Source of the DNA: Nitrospirales bacterium LBB_01
GTDB taxonomy: Bacteria; Nitrospirota; Thermodesulfovibrionia; Thermodesulfovibrionales; Magnetobacteriaceae
Length of the DNA: 64,000 bases
Reading direction: 5' to 3'
NCBI GenBank assembly: GCA_004376055.2
Contig: CP049016.1
Location: 2,232,001-2,296,000 of the forward strand
Positions 51,688 to 61,851 of the stretch are shown here, one piece after another. The notes below the pieces were generated by a model. The model saw nothing but the letters and a program-made list of their open reading frames with translations. It had not been told where the DNA came from and ran no database searches. Numbering within the stretch: the stretch's first letter is position 1; each line of letters starts with the position of its first letter. Position numbers and translations under genes: made by a program.

Positions 51688-54600
51688 ATGAGAGATGAGG
51701 AGAAGACAAAAGAACAGCTCATTGAAGAACTAGAGCAATTACGATCTGTAAAACACAGTAACTCTAACAATGATTTTATAAATGCGGCGATATTGGAACT
51801 TATCGCTACTGGCGTTTGGGTTGCTGATGAGAATGATATTATTTGTTATGCCAACGAAGGAATGAGCAATATTGCTGGTGTTCCTGTAAGTGATATCACA
51901 GGCAAACACGTCTTAACTGACTTTCCTGAAAAAACGCTACGCTTTTTTAGACCTTTTTATCTCAAAGCAAAACAAGAACTATCTGTAGTACCTTATAATG
52001 ATATACCAATTCAAACTCCTTCTTTAAAACCTACCTATCAATCTGGCAGATTGAAACCATTAGTGATTAATAATTTATATAAAGGCATGATTTGCATAGT
52101 TGATGATGTGACTGAGCATAAAAAAGCACAGGATGATATTGTGCAAAACAAGTTATTTCTGGAGGCTGTGCTGGATTGCATAGAGGATGGAATAGTAGCG
52201 TGTGACGGCGATGGTGTTTTAAAACTTTTTAACAGAGCAACTCAGAAGTTTCACGGGCTGCCGGTACAACCTTTATTGCCTGATAAGTGGGCTGACTACT
52301 ACGATCTGTATCATGATGATGGAAAAACAAGAATGTCCATGGAAGAAGTCCCATTGTACCGAACACTTAAAGGCGAAGATATAACAAATGTTGAGATGAT
52401 CATAGCACCAAAAAATGCTCCTTCATATATCATATCAGCAACTGGAAGAGTTCTTAGAGATACTAATGGAAATAATATCGGCGCAGTAGCTTCGATGCAT
52501 GATATTACAGAAAAGAAAAAAGCAGAAAATGACTTAATAGAAGCCTATAAAAAGTTAGAAAAACTTCAAATAATGCTGACCGAGGATTTAAGACTTCAAA
52601 GCGAAATCATGTCTAATATGGCTGAGGGAGTAATCCTTATCAAGGCAAATGATGGAAACATTGTATATTGCAATCCAAAATTTGAACAGATGTTTGGTTA
52701 TAATAATGGCGAGTTAATCGGTAAACATATATCTATAGTTAATGTTCCTACAAAAAAAACATCAGAAGAAACATCGCAGGAAATTATCGAAACATTAAAT
52801 AAAAACGGATACTGGCACGGTGAATTACAAAATATAAAAAAGACAGGTGAACATTTTTGGTGCTTTGCAACCGTATCAACTTTTAATCACCATAGTCACG
52901 GCAAAGTGTGGGTATCAGTACACACTGATATTACAGAGCGCAAAAAATATCAGGAGGATCTAAATAGATTTTTTAACATTTCAATAGCTATGTTATGTAT
53001 CGCTGATATCAACGGATATTTTAAAGTAATTAGTCCGTCTTGGGCAAAAACGCTCGGTTATACTGAAGATGAGTTAAAATCTAAACCTTTTATTGAATTT
53101 GTACATCCTGACGACGTTGAAAAAACATTGAATGAAGTCAGGAAACTCTCTCATGGAGTTCCAACCATATATTTTGTGAACAGGTATTTATGTAAGGATG
53201 GTACATATAAGCATATAGCATGGACATCGGCACCGGTTCCTGATGAGGGCATAACGTATGCCACTGCTTATGATATAACTCAACAAAAGATGTTTGAGGC
53301 GGCTGTTGAGTTAGAAAGAGACAAACTCAAGGGAATATTGGACATTATGGAGGATGGCGTATATATAGTAACCAAGGATCATGATATAGAGTTTATTAAC
53401 AAGGCCTTAGCAAATGAGTTCGGGGAGGTAAACGGACGTAAGTGCTACGAATATTTTCACGACAAAACCGAACAATGTTCATGGTGCAAAAATGATGATG
53501 TGTTTTCCGGTAAAAGTGTTTCGTGGGAATGGCATTCATCAAAAAACAACAAGACATATTCGCTATTTGGTACTCCACTTAAAAACGTTGACGGTTCAGT
53601 GTATAAGTTTGAGATATTTCACGACATTTCAGATATTAAAAAAGCTCAGGCAACAATGAAAAAAGAACTTGATTTTCAAACAGCAATTGCAGAACTATCT
53701 GAAGCTCTGCTTTCACATGATAAGGATATAGTTGATATTGCTAATATAGTGAATAGACAGGCTACAAAATTGACAGACAGCGCTCAAGGATTTGTAACTG
53801 AGATAGACAGAAATACGGGAGAAGACATCGGGCATAATTTTACAGAGATAATGGTGGATGGACAATGTAATGTTGATACGAGAAACCAAAGAATTTCATT
53901 TCATAAAGGACAGGATGGTTATAATGCGCTTTGGGGCCACGCTTTAAATATTAAACAAGGTTTTTACACCAATGACCCTCAAAAGCATCCTGCATACAAA
54001 GGCTGCATCCCTTCTAATCATGTTACGTTATCAAGGTATATGGCAGTCCCAGCAATTATAGGGGGCAGACTAATAGGTCAGATTGCTGTGGCAAATGCAG
54101 AAAGAGATTATACAGATGAAGATTTAAACATTATAAAACGCCTTACCTCGATTTATGCTTTAGCTGTGGAGCGTAAGAGAATGGATGAAGCACTACGCCT
54201 TGAGATAGTTGCTCGTCAAAAAACAGAGACTTTGTTAAAGGAAAGAGAATTTGATGTAATAGAAGCACAAGGTAAAGCACACTTTGGTGTTTGGACCTAT
54301 GATCCTGTAAGTCAGCAACCAACATGGTCATTAGAAATGTTTAATATATGGGGTAGAGATACTAAACTTGGTCCACCACACTACTCTGAGCATATAAAAT
54401 ATATCCATCCTGATGATTATCAACGTTTTGATGATGCGGTAAGAGAAGCAGTAGAATTTGGTAAACCTTACAATTTAGAACTACGTCTTTGCCATCCTGA
54501 CAATAATGAAAGGATAGTTATAACTATCTGTGAGCCTATTTTGGATGCTGAGGGTAAGGTAGTGAAGCTGAGAGGGTCAAATCTGGACATAACAGACCGA

Positions 54601-55413
54601 AAACAAATGGAAGATGAACTGATAAGATTAAATATCAACCTTGAAAGTGCGGTAGTTGAAGAAACTCAAAAAAGAAGATTAAATGAGCAAATGTTGATCC
54701 AACAATCTAAAATGGCTTCAATGGGAGAGATGATAGGATTAATAGCCCACCAATGGAAACAGCCAATCAACGCTATAGGACTAAATGTGCAGGATCTGCA
54801 AGAGAGTTACACCTATGGCGAGGTTGATGATAAATACATCGGAAATTTAGTAGGTTCCACGATGCAGCAGATAGATTTTATGGCAAAGACAATAGATGAT
54901 TTCAGAAACTTCTTTATTCCCTCAAAGAAGAAAGTGCTGTTTGATGTGAAAAAGGCTATAGAAGAACTACTCTCAATGTTTATAAATGTTTTTAGTAAAA
55001 GCGATATAGATGTTTCTGTAAAAAGTGATATAGATACCGTACTACTTACTGATGGCTACCCTAGTGAGTTTAAACAAGTGATCCTCAATATTCTGAATAA
55101 CTCAAAGGATGCTATTGTCTCAAAAAGGAAAATAACTCCTGAGTTACAAGGGCGCATAGAAATTAATATTAACAATAATGAAGACAAATCCAAAGTCATA
55201 GTTTCAATAAAAGACAATGGCGGCGGAATTCCCGAAGAGGTTATAGGTAAAATATTTGAGCCATATTTTACTACTAAAGAGAAGGAAGGCACAGGGATTG
55301 GGCTTTACATGTCTAAAACAATAATAGAGACTAACATGGGCGGCAGTGTGACAGTACAGAATGTGGATGGCGGCGCTGAGTTTTTAATTAGTTTAGACGC
55401 ATTTAAAACTTAG
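51688..55413 (+). CDS. multi-PAS/GAF sensor histidine kinase
   Basis: 1241 residues from ATG 51688 (GGGGG upstream), no TM helix. About five PAS domains fill residues 25-650, with endings such as ASMHDITEKKKAE, VSVHTDITERKKY and TAYDITQQKMFE. A GAF domain follows (about 660-835, ALWGHALNIKQGFYTNDPQKHP, AVPAIIGGRLIGQIAVAN), and then another PAS. HisKA reads ASMGEMIGLIAHQWKQPINAI. The HATPase has ILNNSKDAI, IKDNGGGIPEEV and GTGIGLYMSK. It is cytosolic and senses an internal cue, perhaps redox or a ligand. It heads the cluster of kinase and response-regulator genes and is a paralogue of the IS-broken kinase. Confidence 0.93.
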   Translation: MRDEEKTKEQLIEELEQLRSVKHSNSNNDFINAAILELIATGVWVADENDIICYANEGMSNIAGVPVSDITGKHVLTDFPEKTLRFFRPFYLKAKQELSVVPYNDIPIQTPSLKPTYQSGRLKPLVINNLYKGMICIVDDVTEHKKAQDDIVQNKLFLEAVLDCIEDGIVACDGDGVLKLFNRATQKFHGLPVQPLLPDKWADYYDLYHDDGKTRMSMEEVPLYRTLKGEDITNVEMIIAPKNAPSYIISATGRVLRDTNGNNIGAVASMHDITEKKKAENDLIEAYKKLEKLQIMLTEDLRLQSEIMSNMAEGVILIKANDGNIVYCNPKFEQMFGYNNGELIGKHISIVNVPTKKTSEETSQEIIETLNKNGYWHGELQNIKKTGEHFWCFATVSTFNHHSHGKVWVSVHTDITERKKYQEDLNRFFNISIAMLCIADINGYFKVISPSWAKTLGYTEDELKSKPFIEFVHPDDVEKTLNEVRKLSHGVPTIYFVNRYLCKDGTYKHIAWTSAPVPDEGITYATAYDITQQKMFEAAVELERDKLKGILDIMEDGVYIVTKDHDIEFINKALANEFGEVNGRKCYEYFHDKTEQCSWCKNDDVFSGKSVSWEWHSSKNNKTYSLFGTPLKNVDGSVYKFEIFHDISDIKKAQATMKKELDFQTAIAELSEALLSHDKDIVDIANIVNRQATKLTDSAQGFVTEIDRNTGEDIGHNFTEIMVDGQCNVDTRNQRISFHKGQDGYNALWGHALNIKQGFYTNDPQKHPAYKGCIPSNHVTLSRYMAVPAIIGGRLIGQIAVANAERDYTDEDLNIIKRLTSIYALAVERKRMDEALRLEIVARQKTETLLKEREFDVIEAQGKAHFGVWTYDPVSQQPTWSLEMFNIWGRDTKLGPPHYSEHIKYIHPDDYQRFDDAVREAVEFGKPYNLELRLCHPDNNERIVITICEPILDAEGKVVKLRGSNLDITDRKQMEDELIRLNINLESAVVEETQKRRLNEQMLIQQSKMASMGEMIGLIAHQWKQPINAIGLNVQDLQESYTYGEVDDKYIGNLVGSTMQQIDFMAKTIDDFRNFFIPSKKKVLFDVKKAIEELLSMFINVFSKSDIDVSVKSDIDTVLLTDGYPSEFKQVILNILNNSKDAIVSKRKITPELQGRIEININNNEDKSKVIVSIKDNGGGIPEEVIGKIFEPYFTTKEKEGTGIGLYMSKTIIETNMGGSVTVQNVDGGAEFLISLDAFKT

Positions 55414-55432
55414 AGAGGGGAGCTTTAGTTGT

Positions 55433-57424
55433 ATGGAAAACAAAGACAAGACTAAAGAGCAGCTAATAGATAGGGTAGCAGAGCTGGAACATCTTTTAGA
55501 TAAATGCAGGAAAGAAGAGCAACATAGCCATAAGAAAACGAAATCCCTTTTAATTTCTGCTCTGGAATCAACTACCGATGGTATTCTTGTTGTGGGCAGA
55601 AAAGGAAATGTAACGTACTTTAATCAGAAATTTGTAGAGATGTGGCAAATACCGGATTCCTTATTGTCCACCAAGGATGACACCAAACTTATCTCTTATA
55701 CGCTTGAACAGTTGAGTGAGCCGGAGGAATTTCTCAAAAAAGTAAATACACTCTACGATAACCCATTAGAATCGAGTTTTGATACTATTGAATTTAAGAA
55801 TGGAAGGATTTTTGAACGATTCTCACAGCCGCAAAAAATGGACGATGATATAATTGGAAGAGTATGGAGTTTTCGTGATGTAACGATACATAAATCGGCA
55901 CAGCGTAAACTTCAAAGTAGTGAGAAGAGATATCGCCGTTTGGTTGAACTGCACCACGCCGGCATATGTGTCTTTGATAAAGATGGTTCTGCTGTATATG
56001 TAAATCCAGCGATGGCAAATATGCTGGGGTACAATGCTGAGGAAATAATTGGGCATAAGGCACAGGAATTTTTAGAGGAATCGGATATTCCTTTATTGGT
56101 TGATGTCAGAAAAAGATTACGTGAGGGGAAGCACGAGAATTTGGAGTTTAAGTTTACTAAAAAAGACGGCACTAAACTATATACAATGGCAGACTTGTCA
56201 CCCATGTTTGATGAGTTTGGGGTATATGAGGGAACAACAGCAGGGGTTGTCGATATAACAGAAAAGAGGTTTATTGAACAAGAACTGCGACATTCTCAGA
56301 AGATGGAATCAATCGGACAGCTTGCCGGAGGCGTTGCTCACGATTTTAATAATATAATATCTTCAATTATAAACTATGTATATTTGATAAAAAGAAAACT
56401 AAATGACATAACAAAAGATGAATTAAAAGACTTTGTAGATGAGATACAAGCATCGGCAGACAGAGCGTCAAATCTTACAAAAAGTTTATTGGTATTTAGC
56501 AGAAAACATGCCTTTGAGTTTAATACTGTAAATCTTACGGAAATTGTTTCAAACCTAAAAGATTTCTTGATTAATCTGATAGGTGAAGATATCGAATTAA
56601 ATATCGGTATAAATGAAAAAGATTTACCAATATATGGCGATAGAAATCAGATAGAAATGATGCTCATTAACTTAGCCGCCAATGCTCGTGATGCAATTGG
56701 TAACTGTGGGAAATTGAACATTAATTTAAGAAGAGTAAAATCAGACGAAAAGTTTATAAACCTAATGAGTGTGGAAAAAACCAAAGAATATGCTTTGCTC
56801 AGTGTTGCAGATACAGGGACAGGAATGGACACAGAGATACTTAAAAATATATTTGATCCATTTTTTACTACAAAGGAAGTGGGTAAAGGAACCGGACTTG
56901 GATTATCTACTGTTTATGGGATTGTAAAGCAGCATAAGGGCTATATTGATGTACAAAGCGAATTAGGCATAGGGACAACATTTTCAATTTATCTTCCCTT
57001 GACAGATAATTTTATAACAGATGCAGAACCGTTGCTTAGTGGTGAGACAGAGTATGAACATGGGAGGGGACTAATCCTTCTTGCAGAAGATGATGAATCA
57101 TTAAGAGAGATAACGTCTCGTGTACTGACAAGAGTAGGTTATCAGGTGATAACCGCAGGAGATGGTCAGGAGGCTGTAAATCTGTATAGTGAGCATAAGG
57201 TAGATTTGATAATAATGGATATTATAATGCCAAAGATGAATGGAAAAGCGGCATACGATAGCATAATAAAAATGAACAAAGATGCTAAGGTCATATTTGT
57301 CAGTGGATATACAGATGTTTTTTTAGAAGATAAGTTGATAAAAGAAGAGGAATTTAATTATATAACCAAGCCTATCAGCACAGTCAAGTTGTTATCGAAG
57401 GTTAAGGAGATGATAGATTGTTAA
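55433..57424 (+). CDS. hybrid histidine kinase (PAS-PAS-kinase-receiver)
   Basis: 663 residues. It opens with a coil ([17 protein letters not shown]) similar to that of the preceding kinase. PAS 1 (about 45-150) and PAS 2 (about 165-275, [20 protein letters not shown]) follow. HisKA is [23 protein letters not shown]. The HATPase has [18 protein letters not shown] and [17 protein letters not shown]. The C-terminal receiver has [12 protein letters not shown] and phospho-Asp in [13 protein letters not shown]. The stop overlaps the next gene's TTG start, so the two are coupled. Confidence 0.94.
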   Translation: MENKDKTKEQLIDRVAELEHLLDKCRKEEQHSHKKTKSLLISALESTTDGILVVGRKGNVTYFNQKFVEMWQIPDSLLSTKDDTKLISYTLEQLSEPEEFLKKVNTLYDNPLESSFDTIEFKNGRIFERFSQPQKMDDDIIGRVWSFRDVTIHKSAQRKLQSSEKRYRRLVELHHAGICVFDKDGSAVYVNPAMANMLGYNAEEIIGHKAQEFLEESDIPLLVDVRKRLREGKHENLEFKFTKKDGTKLYTMADLSPMFDEFGVYEGTTAGVVDITEKRFIEQELRHSQKMESIGQLAGGVAHDFNNIISSIINYVYLIKRKLNDITKDELKDFVDEIQASADRASNLTKSLLVFSRKHAFEFNTVNLTEIVSNLKDFLINLIGEDIELNIGINEKDLPIYGDRNQIEMMLINLAANARDAIGNCGKLNINLRRVKSDEKFINLMSVEKTKEYALLSVADTGTGMDTEILKNIFDPFFTTKEVGKGTGLGLSTVYGIVKQHKGYIDVQSELGIGTTFSIYLPLTDNFITDAEPLLSGETEYEHGRGLILLAEDDESLREITSRVLTRVGYQVITAGDGQEAVNLYSEHKVDLIIMDIIMPKMNGKAAYDSIIKMNKDAKVIFVSGYTDVFLEDKLIKEEEFNYITKPISTVKLLSKVKEMIDC

Positions 57425-58488
57425 GTTCAACTGCAAAAGGGAGAATACTGGTTGTAGATGATGATAAATCTTTGCTTAAATCGTCAATGATGATTTTGAA
57501 ATCTGAGGGCTATGACGTAGATACAGAGCCAGACAGTAGGGTAGCATTAGAGAGAATTCCTAAAGGAGAGTATGACTTAATAATAAGCGATATAAAAATG
57601 CCTAACATTACAGGTCTAGAGTTAATAGCAGAGATGAGAAAAAGAGGTATGGAAGAGCCAGTAATCTTGATGACAGCATATGCAGATCTACCAGCAGCAA
57701 TAGATGCAATAAGAAGAGGAGCATTTGATTTTTTGCTAAAGCCGTACAAACCTGAAGATTTTATTTTGGCAGTAGAGAGGGCAATACGGTTTAGATATTT
57801 ACTGAAGATTGAAAAAAACTATAAAAAGCAATTAGAACAAGAAGTGTCTTTAAAAACAAAAGAATTAAAAGATGCTTTTAGTAAGATAACCGAATTAAAT
57901 AATGAAGTGATGTTCCGTCTGATAAAAGCATCGGAATATAAAGACTACGAGACAGGCACACATGTTCTAAGAGTCAAGCAATATGCGGTGGTTCTCTCAG
58001 AGGAGCTGGGAATGCCAAGGGATTTTATAGACAAAATAGCATTTGTAAGTCCTTTGCATGATGTTGGGAAAATAGGCGTTTCTGAAAATATTTTGTTAAA
58101 AACCGAGAAATTAACCAATGATGAGTTTAATATAATAAAAACCCATACTAATATAGGTTCCGATATATTGAAAGGATCAAACAATGAGCAGATAAGGCTT
58201 GCAGAAATAGTGGCACTAAGCCATCATGAAAGATGGGATGGCAGCGGTTATCCTTTTGGTTTGAGAGGTGAAGAGATTTCTTTAGAGGCAAGGATAGTAA
58301 ATATCTGTGACCAATATGACGCTCTGATGTCAAGCAGACCGTATAAGCCATCGTTTGGACATGACAAGACGTGTGATATATTAACCAATGGAGATGGTAG
58401 AACAATGCCGAATCACTTTGACCCTAAAGTGCTTGAGGCATTTAAAAACTGTGCTCATATATTTAAAGACATATATGAGACTAAGTAG
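57418..58488 (+). CDS. response regulator with HD-GYP phosphodiesterase domain
   Basis: 356 residues. The TTG start has AAGGAG eight bases upstream and overlaps the previous gene. The receiver (about 10-125) has ILVVDDDKSLLK and phospho-Asp in LIISDIKMPNITG. A coiled linker leads to the HD-GYP domain (about 165-345), with SEYKDYETGTHVLRVKQYA, LHDVGKIGVSENILLK, HHERWDGSGYPFGLRGEEI and DQYDALMSSRPYK. It should degrade c-di-GMP when phosphorylated by the upstream kinases. Confidence 0.94.
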   Translation: MLSSTAKGRILVVDDDKSLLKSSMMILKSEGYDVDTEPDSRVALERIPKGEYDLIISDIKMPNITGLELIAEMRKRGMEEPVILMTAYADLPAAIDAIRRGAFDFLLKPYKPEDFILAVERAIRFRYLLKIEKNYKKQLEQEVSLKTKELKDAFSKITELNNEVMFRLIKASEYKDYETGTHVLRVKQYAVVLSEELGMPRDFIDKIAFVSPLHDVGKIGVSENILLKTEKLTNDEFNIIKTHTNIGSDILKGSNNEQIRLAEIVALSHHERWDGSGYPFGLRGEEISLEARIVNICDQYDALMSSRPYKPSFGHDKTCDILTNGDGRTMPNHFDPKVLEAFKNCAHIFKDIYETK

Positions 58489-58497
58489 GGAAGACGT

Positions 58498-58680
58498 ATG
58501 CCATGTAAACTAGAGGATATTCTTGGTAAAATATTTGATCCATATTTCACAACAAAAGGTAAGACTAGGGAAAAGGGACTTGGTTTATATACTGCAAAAT
58601 TATTAATAGAAAAGAGCATGAAAGGCACTATCACAGTCAGAAACATTGATGGATGGTGCGAGTTTAGGATTGAATTATGA
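58498..58680 (+). pseudogene. histidine kinase fragment (end of HATPase domain)
   Basis: 60 codons: LEDILGKIFDPYFTTKGKTREKGLGLYTAKLLIEKSMKGTITVRN. This is the G2 region and last strands of an HATPase domain without the N and G1 boxes or HisKA. It closely resembles the end of the kinase at 51688-55413 (FEPYFTTKEKEGTGIGLYMSK). It overlaps the next receiver gene by four bases. It is likely the relic of a deleted kinase. Confidence 0.75.
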
Positions 58681-59060
58681 CACAAAATGATGAATTGCTG
58701 AAATCAGTGTCAGTGCTTTACGTAGAAGATGAGGCATCGATAAGAGCAATGATAACCCGCTTTCTAAAAAAAAGGGTTGCTGTCATTTACGAGGCTTCTA
58801 ATGGTAGTGAAGGTTTGGATATATACAATTCAAACAAAACTGAGATTGATTTAGTGATAACCGATATTCAAATGCCGGTTATGGATGGAATGACAATGAT
58901 AAATGAAATCCTGAAAATAGATGAAAACCAGCCAATTATAATAACCACAGCATATAACGATGAGCAGCACACCAGTGATAGGGTTTGCAGAAATGTGATA
59001 AAGCCGATAAAACTTGAGAATTTGCTTGAGAGTGTTATGTTTTGTGTGTGGGTGAGGTAA
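58677..59060 (+). CDS. stand-alone receiver-domain protein
   Basis: 127 residues, one receiver: VSVLYVEDEASIRAMI, phospho-Asp in LVITDIQMPVMDGMT, Thr in IIITTAYND, Lys in NVIKPIKLENL. The C-terminus after ESVMFCVWVR looks cut short by a few residues. It has no output domain. It lies at the end of the kinase cluster and may shuttle phosphate or be left from a larger regulator. Confidence 0.88.
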   Translation: MTQNDELLKSVSVLYVEDEASIRAMITRFLKKRVAVIYEASNGSEGLDIYNSNKTEIDLVITDIQMPVMDGMTMINEILKIDENQPIIITTAYNDEQHTSDRVCRNVIKPIKLENLLESVMFCVWVR

Positions 59061-59085
59061 TAAGTAACGATGGAAGACACAACTA

Positions 59086-59397
59086 ATGGATAGAAAATAT
59101 CTTTTCTCGGTACAAACACCTTTAGGCATAGAGGTTAGAATAACAGAAGATTACTGGAGCTACCTCATCTCAATCAAACACCCTGTTATGCTGGGAAAGG
59201 AGGATATTGTCCAATCTGTTCTTGTTATCCCTGACGAAATCAGGCTGAGTAAAACTGACAAAGACGTTTTTCTATATTACAAGAGATTTGATAAACTATA
59301 TTGCGTAGTCGCTAAACACACGGTAACTGAGGGGTATGTGATAACGGCGTACCCAACTGAAAAGATTAAGGAGGGTGAGACAATATGGACAAGGTAA
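59086..59397 (+). CDS. putative toxin-like nuclease-fold protein, partner of DUF2283
   Basis: 103 residues: KYLFSVQTPLGIEVRITEDYWSYLISIKHPVMLGKEDIVQSVLVIPDEIRLSKTDKDVFLYYKR, ending in VITAYPTEKIKEGETIWTR. The pattern (RxTxxYW, HPxM, PDEIRxSKTD, YPT) recurs in small proteins next to DUF2283 genes and has the look of a RelE/barnase-like fold. The family name is not certain. It overlaps the next gene by 13 bases, typical of toxin-antitoxin pairs. Confidence 0.65.
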   Translation: MDRKYLFSVQTPLGIEVRITEDYWSYLISIKHPVMLGKEDIVQSVLVIPDEIRLSKTDKDVFLYYKRFDKLYCVVAKHTVTEGYVITAYPTEKIKEGETIWTR

Positions 59398-59600
59398 CAG
59401 TCTATTACCATAAGGAACTCGACACCATGGATATCTGGTTTGGAGATCCAAGGGATGAGTATATCTGTGAAGAGGCTGGGGAGGGAATAATATTTAAGAA
59501 AAACAGAGATGGTATGGTTATCGGAATCGAAAAACTCTATGTAAGTAAAACAGCAGGTATGGTTGGTAAGGTTATCCCTTTTGAGTTGGTAGTTGCATAG
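59385..59600 (+). CDS. DUF2283 protein, probable antitoxin partner
   Basis: 71 residues: VTVYYHKELDTMDIWFGDPRDEY and EAGEGIIFKKNRDGMVIGIEKLYVSK, the DUF2283 pattern. These small beta-rich proteins are often encoded next to toxin-like genes. AAGGAGGGTG upstream gives a good ribosome site inside the preceding gene. It is the last gene of the island, 136 bases before the attR-like sequence. Confidence 0.85.
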   Translation: MDKVTVYYHKELDTMDIWFGDPRDEYICEEAGEGIIFKKNRDGMVIGIEKLYVSKTAGMVGKVIPFELVVA

Positions 59601-59715
59601 AAAAAATATGGGAATAGATGGGGATTAATGATAACTCACCAAAACCAACAGCACTCCACAAAACCCCACTGGTTCCGGAACCGTTCCAGGATACACCGCA
59701 AACCCAGTATCCATG

Positions 59716-59752
59716 CGGGTGTTCGGGGTTTCGAGTCCCCTACCGTCCACCA
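59716..59752 (+). repeat. tRNA-Ala 3'-end fragment (attR-like)
   Basis: GGGGTTTCGAG followed by 17 bases identical to the tRNA end including CCA (59736-59752). Past the CCA some similarity to the tRNA flank persists (CTAACTG.TTGA). An open frame across it (59618-59887) is not a gene. Confidence 0.7.
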
Positions 59753-59883
59753 ACTAACTGCTTGACTGTGCATGAAGCAATTCATCCCACAGACGCTCTA
59801 CCTCTCCGAGAGCATAACATAATATGCCTGTGTGATGTTGTGAATAAACATCATAAGATATTATTTTTGCAGGCAAACTTATC

Positions 59884-59926
59884 TTGACATTTATATATTT
59901 ATATGCTACCTTACCACATTGTGGTA
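59884..59926 (+). promoter_or_regulatory. promoter and operator-like palindrome of the receptor gene
   Basis: TTGACA (59884-59889), 17 bases, TACCTT (59907-59912). The palindrome TACCACA-T-TGTGGTA (59912-59926) covers the predicted start site near 59919. The leader to the receptor ATG would be about 265 bases, with no gene in it. Confidence 0.55.
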
Positions 59927-60026
59927 CAGTCGTGGATTGAAGAGGTTAAAGCTTGCAAAATATGGGAGACCGTAGCATTTATGTTACTTGCGTGTAATAC
60001 AAAGATTGTTGTTAAGCCGCTGAAAC

Positions 60027-60068
<42 letters not shown>

Positions 60069-60183
60069 AGCTCCGTCCTTAGTGCCTCCAGTCTCTGTGA
60101 AGAGACAAACAATATCGTAATAAATTCACTGGGAGAGTTGCGCGCTCCTGGGATAAAATAATCACACAGGGAGAAAAAAACTA

Positions 60184-61839
60184 ATGAAAATTCTTGACAA
60201 CATGAAAATCGGCACAAAGTTAGTAGGCAGTTTTTTGCTGGTAGCCATAATAGCGGCATTTATCGGGGTTTTTGCAATAATTAATTTACACAAAATAGAC
60301 AACGCCGATACGCTTCTGTATGAGAAAATGACTGTACCCTTGGGTCAGTTGGGAGAAATATCCACATCATTTCAACGTGTAAGGATAAATGTGATGGAGT
60401 TGGTTGACGCAAAGACAAAAGAGGAAATGCAGAAACCAATGGATACTATTAAACAGCTAAGAGAATCTATAGACAAGGACTCAGCAGAATTTGAAAAAAC
60501 AATAATGACTGATAAAGCACGGGAGATGTTCAAGCATTTTCTTGAGACACGAAAAGCCTACGGTGCGATAATCGACAAAACTGTGGAGTTAGTCACTGCA
60601 GGTAAAAATGCAGAAGCTGATGCGTTTGTCAAAGGCGAAGGTAAAAAAGCAGCTTTTGCAGAGCAGGCTGCTATAGATGCCTTACAGGAAAATAAAGTGA
60701 AAAGAGCCAAAGAGACCTCAGAAGCCAACACAGCGCTTGCCAACAGTGTGACAAATCTGATAATCGCTATAACAGTAATCGGCGCTATTTTAGCCATGGC
60801 ATTAGGGTTGATTATTTCCAGCTCGATAAGTAAACCGCTAAAGCAAGGAGTGGTATTTGCGGAAGGTATTGCGAGCGGCGATTTAAGCCAGCAGATACAC
60901 ATGGACAGAAAGGACGAGGTTGGGCAGCTTGCCAACGCACTAAACGACATGGTGGATAAGCTAAAAAGTGTCATAGGCGAGGTCAATGTATCAGCTGATA
61001 ACGTATCCTCAGGGAGCATTGAGTTAAGCGGCACAGCTCAGGTTATCTCTCAAGGCGCTACAGAGCAGGCGGCGTCAGTTGAGGAGGTGTCCTCGTCAAT
61101 GGAGCAGATGGCATCAGGTATTAAACAAAACGCCGATAACTCTCAGCAGACAGAACGGATGGCAGCCAAGGCATCTCAGGATGCGCAAGAAAGTGGCAAG
61201 GCTGTGGATGAGGCGGTTCATGCCATGAAAGAAATAGCAAGTAAAATCTCCATAATAGAGGAGATAGCAAGACAGACTAATCTTTTAGCACTTAATGCGG
61301 CAATAGAGGCAGCCCGTGCTGGTGAACATGGTAAGGGTTTTGCTGTGGTAGCCTCAGAAGTTAGAAAACTTGCCGAGAGAAGCCAAAAGGCAGCAGGAGA
61401 AATCAGCACCTTATCGTCAACAACTGTACAGGTATCAGAAAAAGCAGGCACTATGCTTAGACAGTTAGTGCCAGATATTCAAAAGACTGCGGAGTTGGTT
61501 CAGGAAATCAGCGCAGCTAGCAGCGAACAAAATGCCGGTGCTGATCAAATAAACAAGGCAATCACACAGCTTGACCAGGTAATTCAACAAAACGCTTCTG
61601 CATCTGAGGAGATGGCGTCAACATCAGAGGAGTTAACATCTCAGGCAGAACAGCTCTCGGCAGCAATAGCGTTTTTTAGAACCGGCGAACAGAGACATGT
61701 TTCAAAGGCGCCCAAAAAACAGCCGCCTAAAATAGCGCATATAACACACGAGAAGCATAAACCTGCTGCTGCTACAAAAGCAAAAAAGGTTGATTTGCTT
61801 GCCGAGCACAAAGACGACAGCGAATTTGAGTCATACTAA
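60184..61839 (+). CDS. methyl-accepting chemotaxis protein
   Basis: 551 residues. TM1 (about 12-33), a four-helix-bundle periplasmic sensor (about 35-185), TM2 (about 188-212) and HAMP ([27 protein letters not shown]) precede the signalling hairpin. The hairpin tip is [43 protein letters not shown]. Methylation-helix heptads flank it. The tail is Lys/Pro rich without an NWETF-type CheR tether. GGGAG lies 10 bases before the ATG. cheW follows at 12 bases. The tetranucleotide repeat in its leader suggests variable expression. Confidence 0.95.
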   Translation: MKILDNMKIGTKLVGSFLLVAIIAAFIGVFAIINLHKIDNADTLLYEKMTVPLGQLGEISTSFQRVRINVMELVDAKTKEEMQKPMDTIKQLRESIDKDSAEFEKTIMTDKAREMFKHFLETRKAYGAIIDKTVELVTAGKNAEADAFVKGEGKKAAFAEQAAIDALQENKVKRAKETSEANTALANSVTNLIIAITVIGAILAMALGLIISSSISKPLKQGVVFAEGIASGDLSQQIHMDRKDEVGQLANALNDMVDKLKSVIGEVNVSADNVSSGSIELSGTAQVISQGATEQAASVEEVSSSMEQMASGIKQNADNSQQTERMAAKASQDAQESGKAVDEAVHAMKEIASKISIIEEIARQTNLLALNAAIEAARAGEHGKGFAVVASEVRKLAERSQKAAGEISTLSSTTVQVSEKAGTMLRQLVPDIQKTAELVQEISAASSEQNAGADQINKAITQLDQVIQQNASASEEMASTSEELTSQAEQLSAAIAFFRTGEQRHVSKAPKKQPPKIAHITHEKHKPAAATKAKKVDLLAEHKDDSEFESY

Positions 61840-61851
61840 GGGAGGCGTCAA

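Larger units (their letters stand above)
50256..59752. mobile_element. degraded genomic island in tRNA-Ala
   Basis: The 17-base 3' end of tRNA-Ala (50256-50272) recurs at 59736-59752, preceded there by a degenerate T-arm (GGGGTTTCGAG). These fit attL and attR of a 9.5-kb element. Inside are an excisionase-like gene, a truncated DNA methyltransferase, a two-component cluster and a toxin-antitoxin-like pair. No integrase remains. Next to the tRNA, AAACCGTCACC is repeated twice in tandem (50320-50341), as found at integrase arm sites. Confidence 0.6.

Noticed and set aside
59618-59887. Open frame of 89 codons after the DUF2283 gene
   Set aside because: It reads through the tRNA 3' fragment and has no recognisable features; it is chance coding of the att region.
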